From the NCBI GenBank assembly GCA_017983695.1, contig JAGOAX010000004.1:212538-276537 (forward strand): a DNA stretch of 64,000 nt, given 5' to 3'. The notes beneath the pieces are model-generated. The model was given only the letters and a program-made list of their open reading frames with translations, was not told the DNA's origin and searched no databases. The position numbers and the translations under genes are program-made. This stretch comes from Ferruginibacter sp. (GTDB lineage: Bacteria; Bacteroidota; Bacteroidia; Chitinophagales; Chitinophagaceae). Of the stretch, positions 44,556 to 53,193 are shown piece by piece; position 1 is the stretch's first letter, and the number at the start of each line of letters is the position of its first letter.

Positions 44556-45614
44556 ATGAAAAAGATTCTGTTAATAGAAGACAACGAAGGTATCCGGGAA
44601 AATACAGCCGAAATTTTAGAACTAAGTAACTACAAAGTATTTACTGCCGAAAATGGTAAAACGGGAGTGGAGCTGGCATTGCGTGAAAACCCCGATTTGA
44701 TCATTTGCGATATTATGATGCCGGTACTGGACGGCTATGGTGTGTTACACCTGTTACATAAAAATCCGGCCACAAAAAATACCCCATTCATTTTTCTTAC
44801 AGCAAAAACAGAAAGAACAGACTTTCGTAAGGGCATGGAGCTTGGGGCGGATGATTATATTACAAAGCCATTTAGCAATATAGAGTTATTAAATGCAGTA
44901 GAGATACGGTTAAAGAAAATGGATTTGCTTAAAGAAGAGTTCGGCGAAAGTAATGATGATATTGGAGAACTATCAAAAGCTAATAGCGGGAATGATTTAC
45001 TCAATAGCCTTATTGGCGACAGAAATAGTAACAGGTATAAGAAGAAACAATTGATTTATTCGGAAGGTAATCGTCCCACATTTTTATTTTATGTAAAAAA
45101 AGGGAAAGTTAAAATCTATAAAACAAATGACAACGGTAAAGGGTTGGTGGTTGACCTGTATTCCGAAGGCGATTTCCTGGGACATATTGCCCTTTTGGAA
45201 AACACTAATTATAAAGAAACTGCCGAGGCTATGGAGGAAACAGAGCTGGCGCTTATACCAAGAACAGATTTTGAAGAACTGATCAACAGCAGCCACGAAC
45301 TAAGCCGTAAGTTTATTCAACTGCTGGCACAGAACATTTCAGAAAAAGAAGAGCATCTGCTAGCACTGGCGTATAATTCATTACGAAAAAAAGTAGCGGA
45401 TGCATTGCTGGTAATCAGCAGGAAATATAACGCTGAAAAAAAAGAAAATTTTTCTATTGGTATCAGCCGGGAAAATCTGGCTGCAATTGCCGGTACTGCT
45501 ACAGAGTCACTCATCCGAACATTAAGTGATTTTAAGAGCGAAAAGTTGATTGATATTAAAGAAGGCAGTATTACCATCTTAAATGAAAAAAAAATTGAAA
45601 GTCTTTTAAATTAA
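44556..45614 (+). CDS. Response-regulator receiver fused to a CRP/FNR-type DNA-binding regulator
   Basis: A 352-residue cytoplasmic protein. Residues 1-120 are a receiver domain with the phosphate-accepting Asp52 (LIICDIMMP), the acidic pair in LLIEDNEG, the FLTAKTE threonine and the KPF lysine. Residues ~145-260 are a cyclic-nucleotide-binding-like domain (YSEGNRPTFLFYVKKGKVKI, YSEGDFLGHIALLE), and ~270-350 a CRP-type helix-turn-helix (ISRENLAAIAGTATESLIRTL). No cysteine cluster for an Fe-S centre is seen, so oxygen sensing by the FNR route is unlikely. No histidine kinase is adjacent. Neighbours are Hsp20, Usp and envelope genes, which it may control (inference). Confidence 0.92.
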   Translation: MKKILLIEDNEGIRENTAEILELSNYKVFTAENGKTGVELALRENPDLIICDIMMPVLDGYGVLHLLHKNPATKNTPFIFLTAKTERTDFRKGMELGADDYITKPFSNIELLNAVEIRLKKMDLLKEEFGESNDDIGELSKANSGNDLLNSLIGDRNSNRYKKKQLIYSEGNRPTFLFYVKKGKVKIYKTNDNGKGLVVDLYSEGDFLGHIALLENTNYKETAEAMEETELALIPRTDFEELINSSHELSRKFIQLLAQNISEKEEHLLALAYNSLRKKVADALLVISRKYNAEKKENFSIGISRENLAAIAGTATESLIRTLSDFKSEKLIDIKEGSITILNEKKIESLLN

Positions 45615-45630
45615 CGGCCTCATGTAAATA

Positions 45631-45661
45631 AAAACTCCGCTGCTGATTGCAGCGGAGTTTT
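45631..45661. terminator. Bidirectional terminator between the REC-CRP and Hsp20 genes
   Basis: AAAACTCCGCTGC and GCAGCGGAGTTTT form a perfect 13-bp stem around a five-base loop (TGATT), flanked by A and T runs on both sides. The two genes converge here, so it can serve both. Confidence 0.92.
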
Positions 45662-45681
45662 AGTGTATTAAAACTACCGGT

Positions 45682-46128
45682 TCATTTTACAGCAATATGT
45701 TTATTTGCCATGAGTTTTTTTGCCTCTTCTTTTTTGGGCAGGTTCATTTTTAATACACCATCTTCATAATGGGCTTCAATTTTTTCCTTATTCACATCTT
45801 CAGGTAATGTAAAGCTGCGGCTGAAAGATGAATAGTTAAATTCCTTGCGGGTGTACTTCTTGTCTTTTTCCTCTTTTTTTTCTTCCTTTTCGCAACTGAT
45901 GGTAAGCATGTTTCCTTCAATGTCAATATTAAAATCATCTTTCTTCATACCTGGTACAGCTAATGATACATTAAAGTGGTCTTTGTTTTCAGTAATGTTA
46001 ACAGCAGGAATATTTAATGAGCTGTTCATTACACTACCATTATCAAACCATTCATTCCATGGGCGGAAAAAATCATCGAATAAAGTTGGGAATGTTTCGC
46101 CAGCTTTTGTTAATGCTCTTGTTGACAT
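45682..46128 (-). CDS. Hsp20/alpha-crystallin small heat-shock protein
   Basis: A 148-residue cytoplasmic chaperone. The N-terminus has the PTLFDDFFRPWNEWFD segment typical of Bacteroidota Hsp20. The alpha-crystallin domain runs from about 40 to 135 (NITENKDHFNVSLAVPGMKKDDFNIDIEGNMLTIS), with the GVLKMNLPKKEE conserved end. It binds unfolded proteins to prevent aggregation without ATP. Unusually for this window, its start is preceded by a perfect Shine-Dalgarno sequence (46133-46140 on the minus strand), suggesting strong translation. Confidence 0.95.
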   Translation of the reverse strand: MSTRALTKAGETFPTLFDDFFRPWNEWFDNGSVMNSSLNIPAVNITENKDHFNVSLAVPGMKKDDFNIDIEGNMLTISCEKEEKKEEKDKKYTRKEFNYSSFSRSFTLPEDVNKEKIEAHYEDGVLKMNLPKKEEAKKLMANKHIAVK

Positions 46129-46132
46129 AGTT

Positions 46133-46140
46133 ACCTCCTT
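46133..46140 (-). promoter_or_regulatory. Strong Shine-Dalgarno site before hsp20
   Basis: On the minus strand AAGGAGGT is followed by four bases and the ATG at 46128. It fully complements the usual 16S anti-Shine-Dalgarno tail. I did not see a comparable site before other genes here, in line with Bacteroidota initiation usually relying on AT-rich leaders. Confidence 0.75.
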
Positions 46141-46240
46141 GGTTTTATAATTGTTAAGTAATTAATGTTGTTATAAAAATATACTTTGCTTAAGCGTCCT
46201 TACAAGAATTGCCGTCAGTAAAAAAGGTGAGTGTGATCAG

Positions 46241-46525
46241 TTATTTTTTAAACCAGCTGCCGAACTTCCCTTCGGTTTTTTCTACCAGTTTTTTTACAAA
46301 TCCTGCGACTACCTGGGCTATACCATCAGCGATAAATGTATTCCCGTTTTGTTTACCTTTCTCTTCAAACATTTTTGAAAATGCCTGGCCTGCAACATTG
46401 CCGGGACTAAGGCTTTCTTTTACATCACGCCAATCATACTTTATCGCTTTTTCCAATTCAGCCTGCCGTTCAATCAGTCGTTTCTTTTCAGCTTTTAATT
46501 GTTTTATACTTTTAATCTTCTTCAT
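46241..46525 (-). CDS. Small charged protein of unknown function, stress-locus member
   Basis: A 94-residue protein with no signal peptide. The N-terminal third is a basic, charged helix likely to form a coiled coil (KQLKAEKKRLIERQAELEK), and the C-terminal part is an amphipathic helix (IAQVVAGFVKKLVEKTEGKF). It overlaps the 3' end of the holin-like gene by 14 bases, so it is translated with it. No family recognised; it is the third gene in a YtxH/holin-like/unknown set common in Bacteroidota stress loci. Confidence 0.7.
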   Translation of the reverse strand: MKKIKSIKQLKAEKKRLIERQAELEKAIKYDWRDVKESLSPGNVAGQAFSKMFEEKGKQNGNTFIADGIAQVVAGFVKKLVEKTEGKFGSWFKK

Positions 46526-46895
46526 CTTCTTTAAATAATTGCTGTAGCATTGTGTTCATTATGGGTAACTGTATTATCTTTTCTTTCACCTGCCATACCA
46601 ATATACCCAGCAACAGGTAAATGCCTGCCACAATTAAAAAACCCCAGTAAAACTCACCCGTTAACCTGGCAAAAACAAAAGCCAATGCAATGCCTGCAAA
46701 TACAATAAATAATGCAAAAACTATCAGTACTATAACAAGCGCAATTACGTTGGCAATTAATTTTGAACTTTTTTCTGCCGCACTGAGTTTTACCGAGGCC
46801 ATGCGGTTATTGACGTATTCTTTTACATGTGCCGTCATTTCTTCTACTCTTGCAAATGTGTCTTTCATTGCCTTTTTTTTAATCGAAAAATCCAT
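46512..46895 (-). CDS. Phage-holin-III-like (Holin_X / PF07332-type) membrane protein
   Basis: A 127-residue membrane protein. A charged N-terminal helix (DTFARVEEMTAHVKEYVNNR) is followed by two hydrophobic helices (VIALVIVLIVFALFIVFAG and FLIVAGIYLLLGILVW), the pattern of the DUF/Holin_X family. Despite the name these are usually chromosomal envelope-stress proteins rather than lysis proteins; there are no other phage genes nearby. It starts exactly where the YtxH-like gene stops and overlaps the next gene by 14 bases, so the three form one operon. Confidence 0.8.
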   Translation of the reverse strand: MDFSIKKKAMKDTFARVEEMTAHVKEYVNNRMASVKLSAAEKSSKLIANVIALVIVLIVFALFIVFAGIALAFVFARLTGEFYWGFLIVAGIYLLLGILVWQVKEKIIQLPIMNTMLQQLFKEDEED

Positions 46896-47141
46896 TTAAG
46901 CCAATTCCTCAAGTTTTTCAGTAAGCCCATTTATCTTTTCTTTAATTCCGGTATTTAGCTCCGACAATTTTTCTTTTCCTTTATTGAATTTGGTCTTTAC
47001 AGCATCTGTCAGCCTGCTTCCGGCATCGGCTACTTTTTTTCTTGTTTCAACACCTTTGTCGGGGGCAAACAAAATACCTAGTACGCCGCCAATAACTGCC
47101 CCTGCGCCAAGGGCAATCAGTATTTTATTATTTGTTTTCAT
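46896..47141 (-). CDS. YtxH-like general stress protein
   Basis: An 81-residue protein with an N-terminal glycine-rich membrane segment (ILIALGAGAVIGGVLGILFAPDKG) and a lysine-rich C-terminal helix, the layout of the YtxH (DUF948-linked) family. YtxH proteins rise under general stress in Bacillus; the exact role is unknown. First gene of the three-gene minus-strand operon, divergent from the Usp gene with 145 bases between them. Confidence 0.88.
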   Translation of the reverse strand: MKTNNKILIALGAGAVIGGVLGILFAPDKGVETRKKVADAGSRLTDAVKTKFNKGKEKLSELNTGIKEKINGLTEKLEELA

Positions 47142-47286
47142 ATGCTTAAAATTTAGTTGTAATAAATTATTTTCGTTACTAAGATAATATATGATGACAG
47201 CCCTTTTTAATGACGGTAAACAAAGTGATGGATGATTGTAGTCATAGTAAATAGCTCTTTGCCATAATACTTTTGAAAAAAAGGTT

Positions 47287-48126
47287 ATGAAAAAGATAAT
47301 TGCAGCATTTGACGGGTTGAAGTTTTCTCAAAGTACCTTGGACTATTCTATTAATATGGCCAAGCAAACGAATGCTTACCTGGCAGGTGTTTTTCTTGAC
47401 GACTTTACCTATACAAGCTATAAAATCTATGACCTGGTTGGTAAGGAAGGTGTGACGGAACAGCAGTTAAAGGACTATACCGAAAAAGATAAAGCCCGGC
47501 GTGATAAGTCAACTTTTAATTTTGAAAAGAGTTGTAAAAAGGCAGGGCTGAATTTTGGCATTCATCACGACAGGAATATTGCTATAAAGGAATTACTGCA
47601 CGAAAGTATTTATGCTGACTTAATGATCATTGACAGAAAAGAAACATTAACACATTACCCGGAAAAAATACCGACCCGTTTTATAAGAGATCTTTTAGCT
47701 GATGTGCAATGCCCTGTATTACTGGTTCCGCAAAATTATAAACCTTTAGATAAGATTGTTATCCTGTTTGATGGAGAGCCTTCATCAGTACATGCCTTAA
47801 AAATGTTTGGGTATATGTTTCCAATGTTAAAGCATTTGCCTGCAGAGGTTATTTCGGTAAAGAATATGAACAGCGATTTACATGTGCCCGATTTTAAATT
47901 GATGAAAGAGTATATTAAACTTCATTATCCCAAGGTTGTTTTTACAGTATTGAAAGGTCTGGCAGAAACTGAGATTGTTACTCACCTGAAAAACGAGAAG
48001 CATAATTGTATAATAGTAACCGGTGCTTACAGAAGAGGTATGGTGTCTCGTTGGTTTAGAGCCAGTATGGCCGATGCGCTGATGAAAGAAATAAAGCTAC
48101 CTTTATTTATTGCTCACAACAAATAA
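47287..48126 (+). CDS. Tandem universal stress protein (UspA family)
   Basis: A 279-residue cytoplasmic protein with two Usp domains. The first (residues ~1-145) opens KKIIAAFDGLKFSQSTLDYSINMAKQ and ends CPVLLVPQNYKPL. The second (~150-279) opens KIVILFDGEPSSVHALKMFGYM and ends with the ATP-loop-like segment VTGAYRRGMVSRWFRASMAD and LPLFIAHNK. Only the second domain has a good nucleotide-binding G-x-x-G/R-like loop, so it may bind ATP asymmetrically. Typical of stress or low-oxygen regulons; divergent from the YtxH operon. Confidence 0.9.
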   Translation: MKKIIAAFDGLKFSQSTLDYSINMAKQTNAYLAGVFLDDFTYTSYKIYDLVGKEGVTEQQLKDYTEKDKARRDKSTFNFEKSCKKAGLNFGIHHDRNIAIKELLHESIYADLMIIDRKETLTHYPEKIPTRFIRDLLADVQCPVLLVPQNYKPLDKIVILFDGEPSSVHALKMFGYMFPMLKHLPAEVISVKNMNSDLHVPDFKLMKEYIKLHYPKVVFTVLKGLAETEIVTHLKNEKHNCIIVTGAYRRGMVSRWFRASMADALMKEIKLPLFIAHNK

Positions 48127-48153
48127 AGGTGTTTGTAAATTAGCCTAATAACA

Positions 48154-49164
48154 ATGGATTCAATAACACATATAGCGCTTGGTGCATGTATCGGCGAAGC
48201 ATTTTTTGAAAAAGGCTTTGGAAAAAAAGCAATGTTGTGGGGTGCTTTGGCACAAAGTATACCGGATATAGATTTTATTTCGTCCTTTTGGTTAAATACC
48301 CCCGAGAGTTTATTGGCGCATCGGGGTTTTACACATTCTTTATTATTTGCCGGGCTTATTATTCCAATATTTGCTTTAGCTGCCGATAAAATTCACCGGC
48401 CACACAATATTGCATTTAAAACCTGGATTTTATTTTTTGCAGCAGAAGTGTTTCTCCATTTATTCATCGACGGGTTTAATAATTATGGCGTTGGCTGGTT
48501 TGAGCCATTCAGTCATCACCGGTATTCATTTAATACTATTTATGTAGCAGATCCATTTTTTTCTGTTTGGGCGGGCATAGCATTTTTTATGCTCATTGTT
48601 TTAAACGCTCACAGTACAAAAAGAAAATTCTGGTGGAAGTTTGGTGTCATTATCCCTTTTATTTACCTGGGTTATTGCTCCTTAAATAAAGTAAAGATCA
48701 ATAACGGCGTTAAGGAAATATTAACCGCACAACATATTCCGCACGAAAGATATTTTACTACACCGGCTCCATTACAAAACTGGCTGTGGTATGTGGTTGC
48801 AGGTAACGACAGTGGTTATTATGTTGGCTTTCGTTCGGTATTTGATAATAAAAAGCAAATGGATTTTCAATATTTTCCCCGTAAAGATTCCCTGTTACAG
48901 GCTGTAGATAATTACGAAGACCTGCAAAAACTCATTCGTTTTTCGCAGCAATTTTATACTGCAGAAATGTATAACGATACACTTGTATTTAATGACCTGC
49001 GCTTTGGGCAGGTGATAGGATGGAAAAGCCCCAGGGAAAAATTTGTATTTCATTATTATTTACAACACCCCGGCGATAATAAGCTGGTGGTACAACGGGG
49101 CCGTTTTGCAAAGTGGGATTGGGGTGTGGTAAAGGCATTAGCAAAACGGATACGGGGTAACTAA
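48154..49164 (+). CDS. YdjM-like membrane-bound metal-dependent hydrolase
   Basis: A 336-residue membrane protein. The N-terminus carries the YdjM/LexA-binding family signature: MDSITHIALGACIGEAF, PDIDF and LLAHRGFTHSLLFAGL, whose His and Asp residues could bind a metal, followed by HLFIDGFNNYGVGWFEPFSHHRYS. About four hydrophobic helices follow, and residues ~190-336 form a soluble C-terminal domain. Members are predicted hydrolases of unknown substrate, perhaps phospholipid. It is 27 bases after the Usp gene; its stop overlaps the stop of the convergent PLD gene by four bases. Confidence 0.85.
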   Translation: MDSITHIALGACIGEAFFEKGFGKKAMLWGALAQSIPDIDFISSFWLNTPESLLAHRGFTHSLLFAGLIIPIFALAADKIHRPHNIAFKTWILFFAAEVFLHLFIDGFNNYGVGWFEPFSHHRYSFNTIYVADPFFSVWAGIAFFMLIVLNAHSTKRKFWWKFGVIIPFIYLGYCSLNKVKINNGVKEILTAQHIPHERYFTTPAPLQNWLWYVVAGNDSGYYVGFRSVFDNKKQMDFQYFPRKDSLLQAVDNYEDLQKLIRFSQQFYTAEMYNDTLVFNDLRFGQVIGWKSPREKFVFHYYLQHPGDNKLVVQRGRFAKWDWGVVKALAKRIRGN

Positions 49165-50333
49165 CCATGCCGTTTATAATAAAAAGTAAATAAGTAAAAC
49201 AGTAATCTTATAGACTGGTAAGAAACCCAACGCCCAAACTGTTTAAAAATATTTTTTGTCCGGATATGATTTTCATAGGTAATGCGGATACAATCTTCAG
49301 CAATAATAGTTTCTAGTACCTGGTTCGTTGCTTTTGTAAAAGCAGGGTTGCGTACATCAAGATTAAGTTCGATACTGGCATAAGCACTTAAATTATTTAT
49401 ATTGTAAGAACCAAGTGTCATCCACTGGTCATCACACACGGCCATTTTTCCATGTAAAACATTTTTTTCGTATTCATACAATTCAATACCATTTCTTAAT
49501 AACCAGTCGTATAACCACCGCTCTGCATTTTTTGCCACGGCAACATCTGAACGGCCTGCAGCTATTACTTTTATTTTTACCCCACGTTTAATGGCTTGTA
49601 CAATCTGCCTGCGGATTTGTACACCGGGCAAAAAATAGCTGCATAAAATTGTTACACTTGTTTTAGAAGTACGCAGCATTTCAACATAACTGGCAGAAAT
49701 TTCGTTTTTGCGTCGTACCCAATCATTTCGCCGCATTCTCACCTGGCTTTTGTGTTCCGGTGGTATGTTAAAACTAATTTGCTTTTCTTCACAGGGTGTT
49801 ATGCCCATATTAACCGGGTAGCCCTTCCACGATTTCCAGCACAGTACACAAAGTTGTTGTGCTACTTCACCTTTTACATGCAATGCAAAGTCGAGCCAGG
49901 CTGGTTTGCCAGGCTTATCATTATAGCGGTCTGAGATATTTATGCCACCAACCATAGCCTGTATAGTATCAACAACAATTACTTTGTGGTGCATGCGGCG
50001 GCCAAAATAAAAATATCTGCTTTTAAGAACCGGTTCAAAAAAGCGAAAATGAATACCTGATTTTTTCAGTTCGTCAATAAATGAATGAGATATTCCCTGT
50101 GAAGCATAACCATCGGCCATTAAATACACGACTACTTTTCTTTTTGCAGCAGCTTTTAAAGCGTCCGCCACTAAACGGCCGGTTTCATCATCATCGTAAA
50201 TATAAGTTTGAAGATGAATGCTCTCTTCCGCAGCATTGATCATTTCAAGCAGAGTGTCAAAATATTCAGCACCACCACGTATCAATTTAACCTGGTTTAA
50301 AGGGGTGTAGCTTATTGGTTTTGGTTTGAACAT
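49161..50333 (-). CDS. Phospholipase D family protein, cardiolipin synthase (ClsB-like)
   Basis: A 390-residue protein of the PLD superfamily. Two HxK(x)4D motifs are present: HHKVIVVD (His115, Lys117, Asp122) and HGKMAVCD in the C-terminal half, each followed by the expected GG/GS-N segment (VGGINISDRY, LGSYNINNLSA). There are no N-terminal membrane helices, as in ClsB, and a hydrophobic C-terminal tail (SIRLLFYLFTFYY) could tether it. Cardiolipin synthases join phosphatidylglycerol units; this family also transfers phosphatidyl groups to other acceptors. It converges on the YdjM-like gene with a four-base overlap. Confidence 0.9.
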   Translation of the reverse strand: MFKPKPISYTPLNQVKLIRGGAEYFDTLLEMINAAEESIHLQTYIYDDDETGRLVADALKAAAKRKVVVYLMADGYASQGISHSFIDELKKSGIHFRFFEPVLKSRYFYFGRRMHHKVIVVDTIQAMVGGINISDRYNDKPGKPAWLDFALHVKGEVAQQLCVLCWKSWKGYPVNMGITPCEEKQISFNIPPEHKSQVRMRRNDWVRRKNEISASYVEMLRTSKTSVTILCSYFLPGVQIRRQIVQAIKRGVKIKVIAAGRSDVAVAKNAERWLYDWLLRNGIELYEYEKNVLHGKMAVCDDQWMTLGSYNINNLSAYASIELNLDVRNPAFTKATNQVLETIIAEDCIRITYENHIRTKNIFKQFGRWVSYQSIRLLFYLFTFYYKRHG

Positions 50334-50526
50334 ATCCCTAAGCTAAATTACTATTTAATAATGCTGCTGTATTTTATTTTTTGCTATTATAAATTTACCC
50401 GGTAATGTTTGCGGCCTGCATGACCAGCATCATTGAATAGTGTAACTGTACTCATTGTAAAAGGCAGTAAAATGTATTTGCTTTAGAGATTAATCATACT
50501 GAGTATTTAAACCGAAAATAAGTGTC

Positions 50527-50712
50527 ATGCAAAAGAAGAAACAACCAACAAAACCAGTTGAAGTTCCTGCACCGGGGAAATATCCCGAAATAAATCCTGA
50601 TGCTATTCCCGATAGTCCGGCACTACCTGATGAAGATCCTGATATTATTCCTGACGAAGATCCTTATGAAACGCCTCCTTACGAAGTGCCCAATCCCGGG
50701 GAGGGTCCCTGA
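50527..50712 (+). CDS. Small acidic proline-rich protein
   Basis: A 61-residue protein with no signal peptide. After a short basic N-terminus (MQKKKQPTKPV) it is built of short acidic/proline repeats (PDAIPDSPALPDEDPD, IIPDEDPYETPPYEVP). It is probably disordered. Similar proteins of unknown role recur beside stress genes in Bacteroidota. It precedes the PEBP gene by 27 bases on the same strand, so the two are probably co-transcribed. Confidence 0.65.
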   Translation: MQKKKQPTKPVEVPAPGKYPEINPDAIPDSPALPDEDPDIIPDEDPYETPPYEVPNPGEGP

Positions 50713-50739
50713 ATTAAAAACAGTTTAAACTACTATTCC

Positions 50740-51213
50740 ATGAAATACTATGCAAAAGAAATTGATTATAAACTACTACAGGTAACCAGCAGTTCATTTA
50801 TAGAAAACGAGCTAATACCGGAAAAATATACCTGCGATGGCGAAAATGTAAATCCGCCACTGCATATTGAACATATTCCTGAGATAACAAAAAGCCTTGC
50901 AATAATTGTTGATGATCCGGATGCTTCAGGCGGTACATGGGTTCACTGGGTAGTTTGGAATATCCCTGTTACACATTTGATTAAAGAAAATGAAGTGCAT
51001 GGTATACAGGGTGAAAATGATTTTAAAAAGCATATTTACCAGGGACCCTGTCCGCCAAGTAACCGTTTACACAGGTATTTTTTTAAAGTATACGCATTGG
51101 ATAACACTATACATCTGCCGGGTACTGCTACAAAACATAATTTAGAAAGATCGATGAGCGGTCATATTCTGGGCTTTGGTGAATTAACTGGATTATACAA
51201 AAGGAAAAATTGA
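50740..51213 (+). CDS. ybhB: YbhB/YbcL family (PEBP-like) protein
   Basis: A 157-residue cytoplasmic protein of the phosphatidylethanolamine-binding-like family. Motifs are YTCDGENVNPPLHIEHIP, SLAIIVDDPDASGGTWVHWVVWNIP, GPCPPSNRLHRYFFKVYAL and LERSMSGHILGFGELTGLY, with the conserved His/Asp pocket that can bind phosphate-type ligands. Role in bacteria is unclear. It follows the proline-rich protein and precedes, by six bases, a small membrane protein. Confidence 0.93.
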   Translation: MKYYAKEIDYKLLQVTSSSFIENELIPEKYTCDGENVNPPLHIEHIPEITKSLAIIVDDPDASGGTWVHWVVWNIPVTHLIKENEVHGIQGENDFKKHIYQGPCPPSNRLHRYFFKVYALDNTIHLPGTATKHNLERSMSGHILGFGELTGLYKRKN

Positions 51214-51219
51214 TTTAAA

Positions 51220-51606
51220 ATGAAGACCTTATCATTATTACTTACTGCTACAATTGCTATTACTGCTGTAATTTGTGGAGGAATGATGCTTTTTTCTCCC
51301 GATGGCAGTACGCTACAGCTTTCACCATTATTGCTGACAGGAACACCATTTAAGGATTTTACTATTCCCGGATTTGTGTTACTTTTTATTGTTGGGGTTA
51401 GCAATCTTTTAGCCACATTTACTTTAATGCACAGGCAAAAAAATGCTTTTTCATTTTCAGTGGCTGCAGGCGTTTTGATTTGTGGGTGGATAATTGTACA
51501 AATAATTTTAACCGGTGTATTATTCTGGTTGCAGTTTGTTTACCTGGGAGCAGGCATCAGTATCATACTTATTTCATTTCAGTTAAAAGGAAAGGCCTTG
51601 ATTTGA
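51220..51606 (+). CDS. Small integral membrane protein, unknown
   Basis: A 128-residue protein with about four hydrophobic helices (TLSLLLTATIAITAVICGGMM, FVLLFIVGVSNLLATFTLM, FSVAAGVLICGWIIVQIILTG, YLGAGISIILISF) and few charges. No family is recognised with certainty. Six bases after the PEBP gene on the same strand, so probably in the same operon. Confidence 0.75.
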   Translation: MKTLSLLLTATIAITAVICGGMMLFSPDGSTLQLSPLLLTGTPFKDFTIPGFVLLFIVGVSNLLATFTLMHRQKNAFSFSVAAGVLICGWIIVQIILTGVLFWLQFVYLGAGISIILISFQLKGKALI

Positions 51607-51763
51607 AGTGTGCAGGTTTTTACCTGTGCCTGCAAAACAAACCGGTCTCCTGACCCAATTGCACATTGCTTTTTAAATTTAAAACAGCGGTAGAGATTTT
51701 TCAATAGAATAAGGTTCTTAGTTTTGCTTTGTATAGACAAAATTAAACTGATATACTGTTTTG

Positions 51764-52471
51764 ATGAATGTGACCTATTTTAATCCACAGCTTTTAGAAA
51801 CCAAGATAAAGAGATCGCACTGGTGGGAAACTGCTGCCAATACTATTGACAGCCACCACAGCAATACCAGTGGTATAATGCTTACTCACCATCTTGAAGC
51901 TGTTTATAATAATGTAGAAGAAATATTCAATCAACCACAAAAAGGTTTTTACGGGGCATTATTTTCGCTGTTGCAACAGTTACACCTTAATAAGCAACAG
52001 GTAAAACATGAATTAAAAATAATAGCATTACTGCATGATATTGGCAAAATTGCCGAAGATAAATCGCAGGTAATTCCTCATCCATTAACCGGTAAGCCTG
52101 CACATTTGCGGCACGGCATTGTTGGCCTGATGGCAGCAATGGAAATTATAGGTACCGAGTTAATTCCTTTTCCGCAACAACAACTGTGTATTTACCGCAC
52201 TGTGGAATTGCATGATATATCTTATGGCCTTTTTAGAGAGTATACAATAAACGGCAGTATTCCACAAAAGGAACGCCTGCAGTACATTGGTAATAAAATT
52301 CATGCACTGCCTGGCGCAGGTTTATTATACCTGCTTATTTTTAAGCTGGCCGATATTCATGGCCATGAAGATATTGGTGATGTGATCTGGTTTTATAATA
52401 TTGTAAAGGAAAATTATTTTACTTCATTAAACATCGCTTTACCCGTTCCGGAAGAAAAAGATATACGGTGA
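51764..52471 (+). CDS. HD-domain metal-dependent phosphohydrolase-like protein
   Basis: 235 residues from the ATG at 51764; a TTG one codon upstream is in frame but less likely. HD-domain histidines are seen in MLTHHLEAVYNN (near residue 47), in the HD pair of LLHDIGKIAEDKSQ (~99-104) and in LRHGIVGLMAAME; ADIHGHEDIGD near the C-terminus may complete the metal site. HD proteins cleave phosphoester bonds in nucleotides or nucleic acids, but this one has no second domain to show a substrate. It may be a stand-alone member of the HDIG type. Confidence 0.75.
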   Translation: MNVTYFNPQLLETKIKRSHWWETAANTIDSHHSNTSGIMLTHHLEAVYNNVEEIFNQPQKGFYGALFSLLQQLHLNKQQVKHELKIIALLHDIGKIAEDKSQVIPHPLTGKPAHLRHGIVGLMAAMEIIGTELIPFPQQQLCIYRTVELHDISYGLFREYTINGSIPQKERLQYIGNKIHALPGAGLLYLLIFKLADIHGHEDIGDVIWFYNIVKENYFTSLNIALPVPEEKDIR

Positions 52472-52524
52472 CATTGCAGTTTTTAAATTGTCAGATTCCT
52501 GTAACAAATTTCTTTTATCCGGGC

Positions 52525-53193
52525 TTAATGTTTTCTCAAAATAGTGTCTGGTGTTTGAAAAGCTTTTGTAAACTTGCACAGATCATTCAACAATGCAGCA
52601 AGTTTTACCGGATCTTCAGTCAAATACAAAGGTCTTATTTCTTCAGTTTTAAATTCTGTGGGGATAAAATAATGATACCTGTTTGCTTTTAAATAGGCTT
52701 CTGTAAATTTAGTTTCAGGCATTTGTATAATAACAGTATCAGGTGTAAGCTTATTAATTTTCAGGTAAGTGCTTATCTCCAATCTTAAATCATGATCAGT
52801 ATTATTTGTGCCTTCACTTATTACTTCTAAAAATAATTGTCCGTTAATTTTAATAAATAATGCTTTGTATTCGGTAGTGTCAGGTAGAGTTTTGTTTTCA
52901 GCTGTGTCGATAAATTGAACTGTATAAGTTTGTTTTGATTTGAAGGGAACGCTATCAGCACTTTCGGGTGCTAAGTTAAAATCAGGCAACACTTTTATTT
53001 CATGTTCCATGCCAAGCCATTTACCTTCTATTCCTTTCGTCCGTGTAAGTTTTACTATGGAACTTACAGCACTGTCATCTAAATTAGCATTAAAGTTATT
53101 TACAGAAAATAGTACTGGAACTTTGTCGCATGAAATTAAAAAAGCAGCGGCAAATAAACTGCATAAACAAATAATATTGCGTACCATAATCAT
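52525..53193 (-). CDS. Lipoprotein of unknown function
   Basis: A 222-residue protein with a signal peptide and lipobox LISC near residues 19-22. Starts at 53193 and, two codons later, at 53187 are both possible; the second lies outside a perfect hairpin (53190-53241) that covers the first. The mature part has no recognised domain. It converges with the HD-domain gene. Confidence 0.7.
   Translation of the reverse strand: MIMVRNIICLCSLFAAAFLISCDKVPVLFSVNNFNANLDDSAVSSIVKLTRTKGIEGKWLGMEHEIKVLPDFNLAPESADSVPFKSKQTYTVQFIDTAENKTLPDTTEYKALFIKINGQLFLEVISEGTNNTDHDLRLEISTYLKINKLTPDTVIIQMPETKFTEAYLKANRYHYFIPTEFKTEEIRPLYLTEDPVKLAALLNDLCKFTKAFQTPDTILRKH

Noticed and set aside
46512..46895. Prophage lysis gene suggested by the holin-like protein
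   Set aside because: No endolysin, capsid, terminase or integrase nearby; the neighbours are stress genes, and this family is common in chromosomes.
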